DNA of 45,453 nt from Bacteroidaceae bacterium. Lineage in GTDB: Bacteria > Bacteroidota > Bacteroidia > Bacteroidales > Bacteroidaceae. The notes beneath the pieces were generated by a model. It was not told the origin of the DNA. It searched no databases and worked only from the letters and a program-made list of their open reading frames with translations. Within the stretch, counting starts at the first letter, position 1. Every line of letters begins with the position of its first letter. The translations under genes were made by a program, and so were the position numbers. Location: contig JAKSLP010000021.1 of the NCBI GenBank assembly GCA_024401115.1, positions 1-45,453 of the forward strand, written 5' to 3'. Of this stretch, positions 9,262 to 17,849 are shown piece by piece.

Positions 9262-9861
9262 ATGAATAAGTCAATTGTAAAAGGATTGTTGCTTTGCCTG
9301 ATGATGCTTAGTGTCACTGTTAATGCGGATGCACAGTTGAACGAGATTTTCAATAAGGTTGTTTCCGCTGTGACCGGCCAGAATAAGGTTTCTGAAAAGA
9401 ATATTGTGGGTACTTGGACATTTGTGGGATCCGGTTTGGAGTTTACATCCAAGAACAACAACATCCTGAAGGATTTGGGCGGTACTGCTGCTACCGTTGC
9501 AGCAGAGAAGAAATTGGACGGCTACTTGAGTAAGGTGGGTATTACCAAGGATAAGTTTGTCATTACCTTTGCAGAGGATAAGACCGTGAAAGTTACAACT
9601 GATAAGGGCAAGACTCACACCGGAACCTATACCATTACTGATGGTAAGGTTGTGCTGAAAATGAGTTCTTTAGGAAACGGCGTAGCCTGTATGACCGATG
9701 TGACAGCCAAGACACTTAAACTGATGGTGAAGGCTGACGGTTTGATTACTCTGGCCTCTACACTTTCCTCTATCGGTATTGCAAACAGCAAATTTAAGAC
9801 CATTGATAAACTGCTGAAGAACTTTGATGGCGTGAATGCCGGACTTCAGTTCAGTAGATAA
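9262..9861 (+). CDS. DUF4923 family exported protein
   Basis: A 199-residue protein with a clear signal peptide (1-24, ending NADA) and a body resembling a lipocalin-like beta barrel: NIVGTWTFVGSGLEF, KTVKVTTDKGKTHTGTYTI. It matches the Bacteroidota DUF4923 family as I remember it; function unknown. It starts 7 bp after uvrA and ends at a strong terminator, so it is probably expressed with uvrA, although nothing suggests a DNA-repair role for an exported protein. Confidence 0.72.
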   Translation: MNKSIVKGLLLCLMMLSVTVNADAQLNEIFNKVVSAVTGQNKVSEKNIVGTWTFVGSGLEFTSKNNNILKDLGGTAATVAAEKKLDGYLSKVGITKDKFVITFAEDKTVKVTTDKGKTHTGTYTITDGKVVLKMSSLGNGVACMTDVTAKTLKLMVKADGLITLASTLSSIGIANSKFKTIDKLLKNFDGVNAGLQFSR

Positions 9862-9871
9862 GAAAAAAGAA

Positions 9872-9900
9872 AAATCCCAGGTGAATGCCTGGGATTTTTT
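9872..9900. terminator. bidirectional terminator
   Basis: A perfect 10-bp stem (9872-9881 with 9888-9897) and six-base loop is flanked by A-runs on the left and T-runs on the right. It ends uvrA-DUF4923 rightward and the acyl-CoA ligase leftward. Confidence 0.9.
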
Positions 9901-9901
9901 A

Positions 9902-11557
9902 TTAGGTATAAAGGAATCGCTTGATGCTCTTTTTAGGAGTCTTTTCAAACTCCTCGTATCTTACCTCAATGGCGGTTATCTGCTCGTATGCAGGAATTTC
10001 TGCATTGAGTGCCTTGCGGTTGGCCTCCATTTGTTGTGCCATGGCTTCGGCATTCATGCCCTTTGACCGAACATCCTCAGGGTCAACATAGACTAAACCG
10101 ACCAGTTTCTCGCCCCGTTGAACTACTACGCTTTCTACAACCAGAGGCATGTTATTCAACTTATCTTCAATTTCCTCTGGATAGATGTTTTGTCCGCTGG
10201 CGCCCAACAGCATGTTTTTGCTTCTGCCACGAATGGTCAGATTGCCGGCTTCATCCAGTGTACCCAAGTCGCCGGTGTGATACCAGCCACTCTCATCAAG
10301 GGCCTGAGCGGTGGCATCCGGGTTCTTGAAATAGCCTAACATCACGTTTGGACCTTTGGCTAAGATTTCACCGACAGTATTTTGTGGATCAGGGCTGTCA
10401 ATCTTTAATTCCATGTTCAAAGCGGCCTTTCCACAACTGCCAGGCTTGAATTCCTTGAAGTCCTCGTATGCCAGGATTGGGGCACACTCAGTGGTACCAT
10501 AACCCACGGTAAATGGAAAATGAATGTCATAAAGGAACTGCTCCACTTCCTGATTGAAAGCTGCACCGCCAATGATAGCCTCATAGAACTTACCTCCAAA
10601 GGCCTGAATCATCTGGTCGCAAACTTTCTTCTTGATCTTCTCGCCAATTACAGGAGCCTTCATCATCAGTCGCATGGCTGGAGTGTTTACCTTTGGCCAG
10701 ACTTGCTTCTTTACAATCTTCTCCAGAATCAAAGGCACGGAGATGATGATTGCCGGCTTGATTTCTGCAAATGCCTGAAGGATAATCTTTGGGCTTGGCA
10801 GTCGTGTCAGGAAGAAAATGTGAACACCGCTCAGGAACTCATAAAGAAATTCAAAAGCCATGCCATACATGTGTGCCATAGGGAGGATGGAAATGACATT
10901 CTCGCCACCCTTCAAAGGAATAACCTTAAATGCAAACTGCATGTTGCTGGCCAACGCACGGAATGGTACCATAACTCCCTTGGAGTTTCCTGTACTTCCG
11001 GAGGTGTAATTAATTAAAGCCAGGCGTTCAGGCTCATCCATCACATAGCTGACATGCTCCGGACGGAAAAATTTTGGATATTTCTTACCGTATTGCAGGT
11101 TTAGGGTCTCGCGTGCATTGGTAAGTTTCTTGTTTCGGGATACCAGCAACGAATAGTCCGGTATATAGATGATACCCTCCACATATGGCATGGCAGACTC
11201 GCTGAGTGTCGGCCAAACCATGTCTCCAACAAATAACAGGCGTGACTCGGAATGATTGACAATATGGTGTACCTGATCAGCCTTAAATTCGTGCAGAATG
11301 GGAACAGCCACAGCACCATATGTGATTGTAGCCAGAAAGGCAACTGCCCAATGTGCTGAGTTTCGGCCGCATAGTGCAATCTTGTCGCCAGGCTTAATAC
11401 CGCTGTTTTCAAATAAAATGTGTAGCTTTTCAATCTTTCTGGCTACATCTTTATATTGCAAAGTGGTACTTTTATAGTCTGTGAATGCGTCTCTGTCCCA
11501 ATTTTTTTTAACGCTCTCTTGCAGAAGAGAGACAAAGCTTGGTAAATTATTTTCCAT
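9902..11557 (-). CDS. AMP-forming long-chain acyl-CoA ligase
   Basis: This 551-residue member of the ANL superfamily activates a carboxylic acid with ATP to an acyl-adenylate and then a CoA thioester; fatty acids are the likely substrates. Motifs seen are the P-loop TSGSTGNSKG, YGTTECAP (A5), GWYHTGDLG (A7) and the hinge region IRGRSKNMLLGASGQNIYPEE. The catalytic A10 lysine lies in KTPKKSIKRF near the C-terminus. The start at 11557 is preferred over the longer frame (11605) because the promoter at 11575-11605 covers the extra codons. It is monocistronic. Substrate length cannot be told from sequence alone. Confidence 0.85.
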   Translation of the reverse strand: MENNLPSFVSLLQESVKKNWDRDAFTDYKSTTLQYKDVARKIEKLHILFENSGIKPGDKIALCGRNSAHWAVAFLATITYGAVAVPILHEFKADQVHHIVNHSESRLLFVGDMVWPTLSESAMPYVEGIIYIPDYSLLVSRNKKLTNARETLNLQYGKKYPKFFRPEHVSYVMDEPERLALINYTSGSTGNSKGVMVPFRALASNMQFAFKVIPLKGGENVISILPMAHMYGMAFEFLYEFLSGVHIFFLTRLPSPKIILQAFAEIKPAIIISVPLILEKIVKKQVWPKVNTPAMRLMMKAPVIGEKIKKKVCDQMIQAFGGKFYEAIIGGAAFNQEVEQFLYDIHFPFTVGYGTTECAPILAYEDFKEFKPGSCGKAALNMELKIDSPDPQNTVGEILAKGPNVMLGYFKNPDATAQALDESGWYHTGDLGTLDEAGNLTIRGRSKNMLLGASGQNIYPEEIEDKLNNMPLVVESVVVQRGEKLVGLVYVDPEDVRSKGMNAEAMAQQMEANRKALNAEIPAYEQITAIEVRYEEFEKTPKKSIKRFLYT

Positions 11558-11574
11558 AATAGAGAGAATTTGTG

Positions 11575-11605
11575 CAAAAATACGCGTTTTCTCCTTTAAA
11601 AACAA
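11575..11605 (-). promoter_or_regulatory. acyl-CoA ligase promoter
   Basis: Leftward TTG (11605-11603), 20-bp spacer, TATTTTTG (11582-11575), 17 bp before the ATG at 11557. This is a full Bacteroidota promoter match. It abuts the terminator of the upstream gene. Confidence 0.68.
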
Positions 11606-11606
11606 G

Positions 11607-11641
11607 AAAACGCCACCAATATTGCATATTGAAGGCGTTTT
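11607..11641 (-). terminator. terminator of the YggS-DUF4494 unit
   Basis: Stem of 8 bp (11607-11614 with 11634-11641), with a second inner AT-rich stem around TGC and a T-rich tail on the leftward strand. It ends the DUF4494-yggS transcript just before the next promoter. Confidence 0.78.
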
Positions 11642-11650
11642 TGTGCAATT

Positions 11651-12325
11651 TTATGAATAAATACGTTCTCCAAAGATAAGACTTCCCACTCTGATTAGGG
11701 TACTTCCTTCTTCCAAGGCAATCGGAAAGTCACCACTCATTCCCATGGATAACTGCTTGAAATCGGGGGCTTCTTCACCTATGGCTTGCTGCATTTCCTG
11801 AAAGAACTGATGGACTTTCTTGAATTCTGCACGAACCTGGTTCTGGTTGTCGGTATTGCTGGCCATGCACATGAGTCCGTGCAGGCTGATGTGAGTTAGT
11901 CCCTTCCATTCGTTGCCCGAAAGCACCTCTTGACACTCCTCAAAGGTAAAACCGTATTTCGTTTCTTCCTGAGCTACATGTAACTGTAGCAGGCAAGGAA
12001 TGATACGACCACATTTTTCTCCCTGACGGTTAATCTCGTTCAGCAGTTTCATGGAATCCACTGCATGAATAAGTGAAATGAATGGAGCAATATACTTAAC
12101 CTTGTTGGTTTGCAAGTGACCGATGAAATGCCATTTTATATCGGATGGCAGTACCTGCTGTTTCTCCACCAGTTCCTGCACATGGCTTTCGCCGAAAATA
12201 CGCTGACCGGCTTCGTAGGCTTCCTGTATGGCGCTGGCCGGATTGTATTTTGATACTGCAACTAATCGGGCTCCCATTGGGAGCCCGTTATTGATTGCGA
12301 TTATTTTATCCTTGATGTTGCTCAT
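11651..12325 (-). CDS. YggS/PLPBP family pyridoxal-phosphate homeostasis protein
   Basis: A 224-residue member of the YggS/PROSC (COG0325) family, TIM-barrel PLP-binding proteins that buffer PLP levels and have no known enzymatic activity. Key segments are LVAVSKYNPASAIQEAYEAG (PLP-binding lysine in SKY), GESHVQELVEK, WHFIGHLQTNKVKY, the short LSMGMSGDF, and the phosphate-binding IRVGSLIFGER. The start at 12325 gives a 20-bp overlap with the upstream DUF4494 gene; earlier Met codons would extend the overlap without adding family sequence. A terminator follows 10 bp downstream. Confidence 0.92.
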   Translation of the reverse strand: MSNIKDKIIAINNGLPMGARLVAVSKYNPASAIQEAYEAGQRIFGESHVQELVEKQQVLPSDIKWHFIGHLQTNKVKYIAPFISLIHAVDSMKLLNEINRQGEKCGRIIPCLLQLHVAQEETKYGFTFEECQEVLSGNEWKGLTHISLHGLMCMASNTDNQNQVRAEFKKVHQFFQEMQQAIGEEAPDFKQLSMGMSGDFPIALEEGSTLIRVGSLIFGERIYS

Positions 12326-12767
12326 CTTTCTCATCCACTTTAAAACGATATACATCCATCAGTGGTGTTTCGGCTACACTGGCTATAACATAGTCCGCCA
12401 TGGTACCTTTCATGCCTTCATCCAGTTTCTTTACGGCATCACGCAGATCGGCTGCCTGAACCAGGATGTAAGTGCTGGTTTTCTTCTCCTTGCCTGACTT
12501 CTCATCCAAAGTGATAAAGTTTAGTTTGGTCTTAAACCAACGGTCAGCCGATTCTTGATCGGTGAAGAAAATCTCACTATAGTTTGAGCGCTTGATGTCC
12601 TGAACATTAAACTCGCCACTCATAAAGGGTTCCATCTCTTCAATGATTCGGGCTTCAGCCTCAGTGAAACTCAGTGCATCTACCAGATAAGGCTCTGTGG
12701 TTGGTTTAACAGTACCATCCTGTTGAGTCTTATCATATTTAATCTTACATTCAAACCAATTTGCCAT
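12306..12767 (-). CDS. DUF4494 family protein
   Basis: A 153-residue soluble, acidic protein starting MANWFECKIKYDKTQQDG, typical of the Bacteroidota DUF4494 family, which is often found upstream of the YggS gene. No catalytic motif is evident. It heads the unit and overlaps yggS by 20 bp, so translation is probably coupled. A strong promoter match lies 21 bp upstream of the start. Confidence 0.8.
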   Translation of the reverse strand: MANWFECKIKYDKTQQDGTVKPTTEPYLVDALSFTEAEARIIEEMEPFMSGEFNVQDIKRSNYSEIFFTDQESADRWFKTKLNFITLDEKSGKEKKTSTYILVQAADLRDAVKKLDEGMKGTMADYVIASVAETPLMDVYRFKVDEKDEQHQG

Positions 12768-12787
12768 AATTTCTTTATTATTTTATG

Positions 12788-12818
12788 CAAAGGTAAGTAA
12801 TAAAAACGGAATCGACAA
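12788..12818 (-). promoter_or_regulatory. DUF4494-yggS promoter
   Basis: Leftward TTG (12818-12816), 20 bp, TACCTTTG (12795-12788), 21 bp before the ATG at 12767. Full consensus match. Confidence 0.72.
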
Positions 12819-12853
12819 GTAACCTATTCCCTTCTTTTGGTGGAGGGGTGGAC

Positions 12854-14071
12854 TTATTGATGGCCTCTCAGACGCTTTTCAGCCAAGTCTGAGATGACTT
12901 CCGAAGCAATCTTATCGGCAGTAACTTCATCCAAACCAATCTCTTTGATGAGTTGTTCCTTGACGATTTTCAAATCCTCATAACCCTGAGTGATGGCAAT
13001 CTGGAAGTTGTTACCTGTTCCGTTTACCATCTGCTGGTTGTAAATCTTGTTGATGACAGGAGAAGCCTTCTGTCTGAACTGGCGGCGGAAGATGGTTGAC
13101 AGCTTGTCCTTGATGGAATCAGAAACGGCCCATTCCTCATCGGTGTAGATGGTATCACCCAGGAAAGCAGCTAAAGAATCCTCATTGATGCCATATTGCT
13201 GGCGGGCTTCAATGACACTGACGGTATTATCGCTGTTCATGGCAGGATCCACATGTTCGTATGGTTCTGTTTGATTGGCATTGCTCAACCAGATTCCGAT
13301 TGCAGCCAAAATACCAACCACCACCATGATAATAAGGCTGTTGCGCATCTGCTGCAACTTTGTCTGACGGGCTAGTGCGCTTTTCATTGTCTGAATGCTG
13401 ACAAAACGCTTCATTGGGTCCATTTCCAGACAGCGGCTGACGATGCTCTTGTATTTGAAAGGCAACTTGCCGTAAGAGAAGATGAACTCGATGATCTTAC
13501 CCAATGCATAAATGTCCGCACGCTGGTTGATGGTTACATTATCTTCCTGAAGTTCTGGAGCAATGTACTCTGAGCGGTCTGGCCACAATTCCTTTCTGAT
13601 ACTCAGATACTGTGAGCCGGTGGCGAAAATTTTGATGCTCTTTCCGCTCTTGGTCAGCAGAATATTGTGAGGATTCAGATCGATCATGTAGATGCCTCGC
13701 TGATGAAGGAAGTTCAGCACATTCATCAGTTCATCAATGATGCGGTCTAATTCAGATTGCTGGGTCACAAATGAAGGGTTGTCTGCCATGAACTCATATA
13801 GTGAAATCAGGGACAAGCGCTCCATCATCATAGAACCGTCTTCTTCCTCAGAGGTGATTTTGAGGATATTGGGATGGCTCAAATCCCGGGTGGTCTCGTG
13901 CTCCAGTTTCCAACATTTTGAGAACCCCAACAGTTCTTTATTTTCTTCTTTGGGACGCTTTATTACAATTCTCTTATTGTCTTGTGACTCAACCCAAAGT
14001 ACAGCTGCTGCATTGCTCGCCAATTCAATGGATTGTCCACTTTTAAACCTAAAGGTGTCTGCCAAATTCAT
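12854..14071 (-). CDS. membrane-anchored Ser/Thr kinase-fold protein, predicted pseudokinase
   Basis: 405 residues. Residues about 10-240 have the protein kinase fold: VIK lysine K38, candidate C-helix glutamates E57/E59, a catalytic loop MIDLNPHN with D131 and N136, APE at 171-173, DIYALG at 186-191 and R222. Three features are degenerate. The Gly-rich loop has lost its GxGxxG pattern, the loop lysine is N133, and the magnesium-binding DFG is replaced by ATG at 150-152. A membrane helix at about 245-263 leaves a 140-residue tail, probably periplasmic. It may be a sensor or scaffold rather than an active kinase (inference). It is expressed alone leftward; no phosphatase partner is adjacent. 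Confidence 0.8.
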   Translation of the reverse strand: MNLADTFRFKSGQSIELASNAAAVLWVESQDNKRIVIKRPKEENKELLGFSKCWKLEHETTRDLSHPNILKITSEEEDGSMMMERLSLISLYEFMADNPSFVTQQSELDRIIDELMNVLNFLHQRGIYMIDLNPHNILLTKSGKSIKIFATGSQYLSIRKELWPDRSEYIAPELQEDNVTINQRADIYALGKIIEFIFSYGKLPFKYKSIVSRCLEMDPMKRFVSIQTMKSALARQTKLQQMRNSLIIMVVVGILAAIGIWLSNANQTEPYEHVDPAMNSDNTVSVIEARQQYGINEDSLAAFLGDTIYTDEEWAVSDSIKDKLSTIFRRQFRQKASPVINKIYNQQMVNGTGNNFQIAITQGYEDLKIVKEQLIKEIGLDEVTADKIASEVISDLAEKRLRGHQ

Positions 14072-14096
14072 GATTCGTTTCTTTTTTATCCGGGTG

Positions 14097-14104
14097 CAAA
14101 TTTA
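14097..14104 (-). promoter_or_regulatory. candidate -7 element of the kinase-fold gene
   Basis: TAAATTTG read leftward, 25 bp before the start at 14071. No -33 TTG is found at 19-21 bp, so the promoter may be weak or need a factor. Confidence 0.45.
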
Positions 14105-14153
14105 CATCTATTTTTTCAAATAATATCCGCAAGAACATTTTATTTGATTTTGA

Positions 14154-14185
14154 TTTGCATAGTAACTGCGAAAGTGCTAATTTTG
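14154..14185 (+). promoter_or_regulatory. aminotransferase-permease promoter
   Basis: TTTG (14154-14157), 20-bp spacer, TAATTTTG (14178-14185); full consensus, 41 bp upstream of the aminotransferase ATG. Confidence 0.72.
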
Positions 14186-14226
14186 CAACTCGATTTTTGA
14201 AGAAATAGTTTAATTTTAGCGTTTTT

Positions 14227-15426
14227 ATGCCGAAAATTTCAGTACGTGGCAATGCAATGCCCGAATCTCCAATTAGAAAACTGGCTCCTTTGGCCTTTGC
14301 AGCCAAGGAACGTGGTGTTCATGTTTATCATTTGAACATTGGTCAGCCTGACCTGCCTACGCCACGAGCGGCATTGGATGCTATTCGTAATATTGACCGT
14401 TCCATTCTGGAATACAGCCCTTCACAGGGATACCTGAGTTACCGTACCAAACTGGTTGACTATTATAAGAAGTACGACATCAATGTCACTCCTGACGAAA
14501 TCATTATTACCAGTGGCGGTAGCGAGGCTGTGTTGTTCGCATTCCTGGCTTGCCTGAACCCTGGCGATGAGATTATTGTTCCGGAACCCGCTTATGCTAA
14601 CTATATGGCATTCGCTATCAGTTGCGGCGCGGTGATCCGTACTATTGCAACAACCATTGATGAAGGTTTCTCTCTGCCTAAGGTGGAAAAGTTCGAGGAA
14701 CTGATCAACGAGCGTACCCGTGCCATCCTGATTTGTAATCCTAACAATCCAACCGGTTATCTGTATACCCGTCGCGAGATGAACCAGATCCGTGACTTGG
14801 TAAAGAAATATGATTTGTACCTGTTCTCTGATGAGGTTTACCGTGAGTTTATCTACACCGGTTCTCCTTACATTTCTGCTTGCCATCTGGAAGGCATTGA
14901 GAACAATGTGGTACTGATTGACTCTGTATCAAAGCGTTATAGTGAGTGTGGCATCCGTATCGGTGCATTGGTGACCAAGAACCCAGAGGTTCGTAAGGCT
15001 GTGATGAAATTCTGTCAGGCCCGTTTGAGTCCTCCACTGATTGGTCAGATAGCAGCTGAGGCTTCTCTGGATGCGCCTGATGATTATATCCGCGATACAT
15101 ATGATGAGTATGTTGAGCGCCGTAAGTGCCTTATTGATGGACTGAACCGCATTCCAGGTGTTTATTCACCTATTCCTATGGGTGCGTTCTATACCGTTGC
15201 CAAGTTGCCTGTAGATGACTGCGAGAAGTTCTGTGCATGGTGCCTGAGCGAATTCAACTACGAGGGTGAGACTGTGATGATGGCTCCTGCCAGTGGTTTC
15301 TACACCACGCCGGGTGCTGGACGTAATGAGGTGCGTATCGCATATGTGTTGAAGAAAGAGGATTTGATCCGTGCTTTGTTCGTATTGCGCAAGGCTTTGG
15401 AGGCTTATCCTGGAAGGACTGAATGA
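14227..15426 (+). CDS. fold-type I PLP-dependent aminotransferase
   Basis: A 399-residue class I/II aminotransferase in the aspartate aminotransferase superfamily. It shows the substrate loop LNIGQPDLPTPRAAL, PLP-phosphate contacts (SGGSEAV), NPNNPTGYLYTRREM with the Asn stacking on PLP, the conserved Asp and Tyr in LFSDEVYREF, the Schiff-base Lys in DSVSKRYSECGIRIG, and the C-terminal Arg in NEVRIAYV. The amino donor cannot be told from sequence; many Bacteroidota paralogues are annotated only as PLP-dependent aminotransferase. Its stop overlaps the next ATG (ATGA), so it is coupled to the permease gene although the functions look unrelated. Confidence 0.9.
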   Translation: MPKISVRGNAMPESPIRKLAPLAFAAKERGVHVYHLNIGQPDLPTPRAALDAIRNIDRSILEYSPSQGYLSYRTKLVDYYKKYDINVTPDEIIITSGGSEAVLFAFLACLNPGDEIIVPEPAYANYMAFAISCGAVIRTIATTIDEGFSLPKVEKFEELINERTRAILICNPNNPTGYLYTRREMNQIRDLVKKYDLYLFSDEVYREFIYTGSPYISACHLEGIENNVVLIDSVSKRYSECGIRIGALVTKNPEVRKAVMKFCQARLSPPLIGQIAAEASLDAPDDYIRDTYDEYVERRKCLIDGLNRIPGVYSPIPMGAFYTVAKLPVDDCEKFCAWCLSEFNYEGETVMMAPASGFYTTPGAGRNEVRIAYVLKKEDLIRALFVLRKALEAYPGRTE

Positions 15427-16664
15427 ATCTTTCGTTATTCATAGCAAAAAGAATATATGGTAGCAGGACGGACAAGAGTGTGTCACGCCCTGCTATTAGT
15501 ATTGCTACCTTGGGTATAGCCATTGGCCTGATGGTCATGATTGTTTCCGTGGCTGTGGTCTTAGGTTTTAAGGGGGAGATCAAGAATAAACTGACGGGTT
15601 TCGGTGCTGATCTCCAGATTGCCAATATGGAATATGCCCACAACTATGAGTCTCTTCCTGTGGCGGTTTCTGACAGTCTTCTGCAGCAAATACAGGCTTA
15701 TCCGTTGGTGGAGCATGCCCAGCGCTATGTAACCAAACCTGCTATTCTTAAGACGGATGAGCAGTTCCGTGGCATCGGTTTGAAGGGTGTGGGACCTGAA
15801 TACGATTTGTCTTTCCTGAAGAAATATCTGGTGGAAGGTGAGATTCCTGTTTATAGCGATACGGCTGCCAGCAATAAGATTGTCATTTCCAGAACCATTG
15901 CCCGGGAAATGATGCTGAAACTCAATGAGAAAGTTTATTGCTACATGATGGGGGATAACGTTCGTGCACGTCGCTTCGAGATTGTGGGCATTTATGAGAC
16001 TCATCTGGCGGAATTTGATGCCAATCTGGTTCTTACCGATTTATATACAGTCAGACGCTTGAACGAGTGGGAGGAAAAACAGGTGACAGGTGTGGAAGTG
16101 CGGCTGAAGGATTACGGGCAACTGGATGAGGCTTACTCTCATTTTATGGGTGAGTTCAATACCCGACTGGATGAATATGGCCAGTCTTATTGTACTTCTA
16201 CCATCGAGATGTTGTATCCTTCTCTCTTTGCTTGGTTAGGTTTGCTGGATACCAATGTCTGGGTAATCTTAGTCTTGATGCTGGCCGTAGCTGGTTTTAC
16301 TATGATTAGTGGATTGTTAATCATTATTTTGGAACGAACCAACATGATTGGCATTCTAAAAGCTTTGGGTGCTCAGGACAGGACAATCCGCAGTGTTTTC
16401 CTGAACTTTTCCGCCATGCTGATAGGTAAGGGTGTGGTGTGGGGCAATATTCTGGGACTTGGTCTTTGTTTTATCCAACAACAGTTTGGCGTAGTTCACC
16501 TGGACCCAGAAACCTATTATGTGGATGTGGTTCCCATTCAGATGAACTGGTTGCTTTTCTTGGGCTTGAATGTGGGTACTCTTGTAGTTTCAGTCCTGGT
16601 TCTGGTCGGTCCAAGTTATCTGGTTTCCCAGATTCATCCAGCCAAGGCCATCCGTTTTGAATAA
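15423..16664 (+). CDS. LolC/E-type ABC transporter permease
   Basis: 413 residues with the LolCE/FtsX-type layout. There is one N-terminal membrane helix (about 25-48, after SRPAISIATLGIAIGLMVM), a periplasmic domain of about 230 residues, then three membrane segments (about 278-300, 325-345 and 373-397). It ends in the conserved IHPAKAIRFE. Such permeases extract lipoproteins from the inner membrane with a LolD ATPase; no LolD gene is adjacent. It is translationally coupled to the aminotransferase (4-bp overlap). Only three bases separate its stop from the convergent glycosyltransferase, and no terminator hairpin is visible there. Confidence 0.85.
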   Translation: MNLSLFIAKRIYGSRTDKSVSRPAISIATLGIAIGLMVMIVSVAVVLGFKGEIKNKLTGFGADLQIANMEYAHNYESLPVAVSDSLLQQIQAYPLVEHAQRYVTKPAILKTDEQFRGIGLKGVGPEYDLSFLKKYLVEGEIPVYSDTAASNKIVISRTIAREMMLKLNEKVYCYMMGDNVRARRFEIVGIYETHLAEFDANLVLTDLYTVRRLNEWEEKQVTGVEVRLKDYGQLDEAYSHFMGEFNTRLDEYGQSYCTSTIEMLYPSLFAWLGLLDTNVWVILVLMLAVAGFTMISGLLIIILERTNMIGILKALGAQDRTIRSVFLNFSAMLIGKGVVWGNILGLGLCFIQQQFGVVHLDPETYYVDVVPIQMNWLLFLGLNVGTLVVSVLVLVGPSYLVSQIHPAKAIRFE

Positions 16665-16667
16665 CCT

Positions 16668-17843
16668 TTATTTTCGTAGAAACTTGTCCTTACGGGTCAT
16701 CTCGTGGCGCATGTACAGATAGAAATTCTGTATAGGGCGTGTCAGCTCATACCACCAGAGGCTGAAGATGAAAGTGCGGTCATTGACACTCTTGCTCGAC
16801 CGGTAGAGTGGGAGGATGCTTCCTACGGTTAGGGCTATCAGACAACATGCCGACAGGACAATGAGCAGGTAATTCAATTTCAGGATACCTAAGGTCAGAA
16901 AAAGAGCAGATTGCAGATATGCCAGATAATTAATAAAGGTGTGTAATCTGAAAAATCGGAGCGCCCATTTGCCGGTACTGTTGAAGTTTTGGCATGTCTC
17001 CTTAAAGAACACCTTATCTGTAGTCCATGTCTTTCTGCGGAAAGGAGGGTCCTGTTTCATCACTGCTTTAGGGTCGCATTCCACTCGGGTTTGTGAAGGC
17101 CGTGCCATCTCATTCACCAACAGTGAGTCCTCTCCACGGGCCAGTTGCAAGTTTTTGGCAAATCCGTCCTGTTCCATGAATACCGATTTACGGAAGGCCA
17201 GATTACATCCGTCACCGCGATAGGCTTTGTCGTTGTAGATGACTCTCGACAAGAAGTGGCAGTTTTCAATCAGTCGGTCAAAAGTGATTCTCCGGTTAAA
17301 AAAGCCGCTCTCCTTGGCATAGTTGGCGTATCCCAATACGATGCGGGTGGAGTCGCTGAAGTTTCTGGCCATCAGGCGCAGCCACTGGTCGCTCTGTGGC
17401 GTACAGTCGGCTTCGGTCAGGATAATCCATTCGTTGTGACTGGCTTTCAGTCCCAGGGTAATGGCCAGTTTCTTGCGGCTGATGTATCGTGCCGAGGGAA
17501 GAGTGAAGGTGTGGTAGAAGTTCTTGTATCTGAAACTCATTTCTTTAAGCACATCATCGGTGTTGTCCTCTGAACAGTCGTTCACCACGATGACCTCGAA
17601 ATTCGGGTAATCCTGCTCCAGAATCACGGGCAGGTTCTGCTCCAACTGGTAGGCTTGGTTATGGGTGGTTATGATGACTGAAATAGGGGGGAGTTCTTCC
17701 GAGTATGTCACATTGCCCTTGGCCGACTGATCGTTCAGGTAAGCTAAACAGCCGTAAGTCCTCTGAAAAAGGATCTGTCTAACCAATACGGTCAGGGGAA
17801 GTGAAACACACGGAATGAGGGTGCTTAAAGAAATGAATTCCAT
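16668..17843 (-). CDS. membrane-anchored family 2 glycosyltransferase
   Basis: 391 residues with a GT2 (GT-A fold) catalytic domain: ISVIITTHNQAYQLEQNLP, VIVVNDCSEDNT, LTEADCTP carrying the DxD-like metal site (EAD), and a RGEDSLLVNEM acceptor region. An N-terminal hydrophobic segment and two C-terminal membrane helices (about 298-316 and 319-343) anchor it. It is last in the his-ftsE-lysC-lysA operon, 6 bp after lysA. The acceptor is unknown. Position next to DAP-pathway and FtsE genes hints at an envelope polymer (inference). There is a QxxRW-like motif region but no clear processive-synthase signature. Confidence 0.83.
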   Translation of the reverse strand: MEFISLSTLIPCVSLPLTVLVRQILFQRTYGCLAYLNDQSAKGNVTYSEELPPISVIITTHNQAYQLEQNLPVILEQDYPNFEVIVVNDCSEDNTDDVLKEMSFRYKNFYHTFTLPSARYISRKKLAITLGLKASHNEWIILTEADCTPQSDQWLRLMARNFSDSTRIVLGYANYAKESGFFNRRITFDRLIENCHFLSRVIYNDKAYRGDGCNLAFRKSVFMEQDGFAKNLQLARGEDSLLVNEMARPSQTRVECDPKAVMKQDPPFRRKTWTTDKVFFKETCQNFNSTGKWALRFFRLHTFINYLAYLQSALFLTLGILKLNYLLIVLSACCLIALTVGSILPLYRSSKSVNDRTFIFSLWWYELTRPIQNFYLYMRHEMTRKDKFLRK

Positions 17844-17849
17844 TATACT

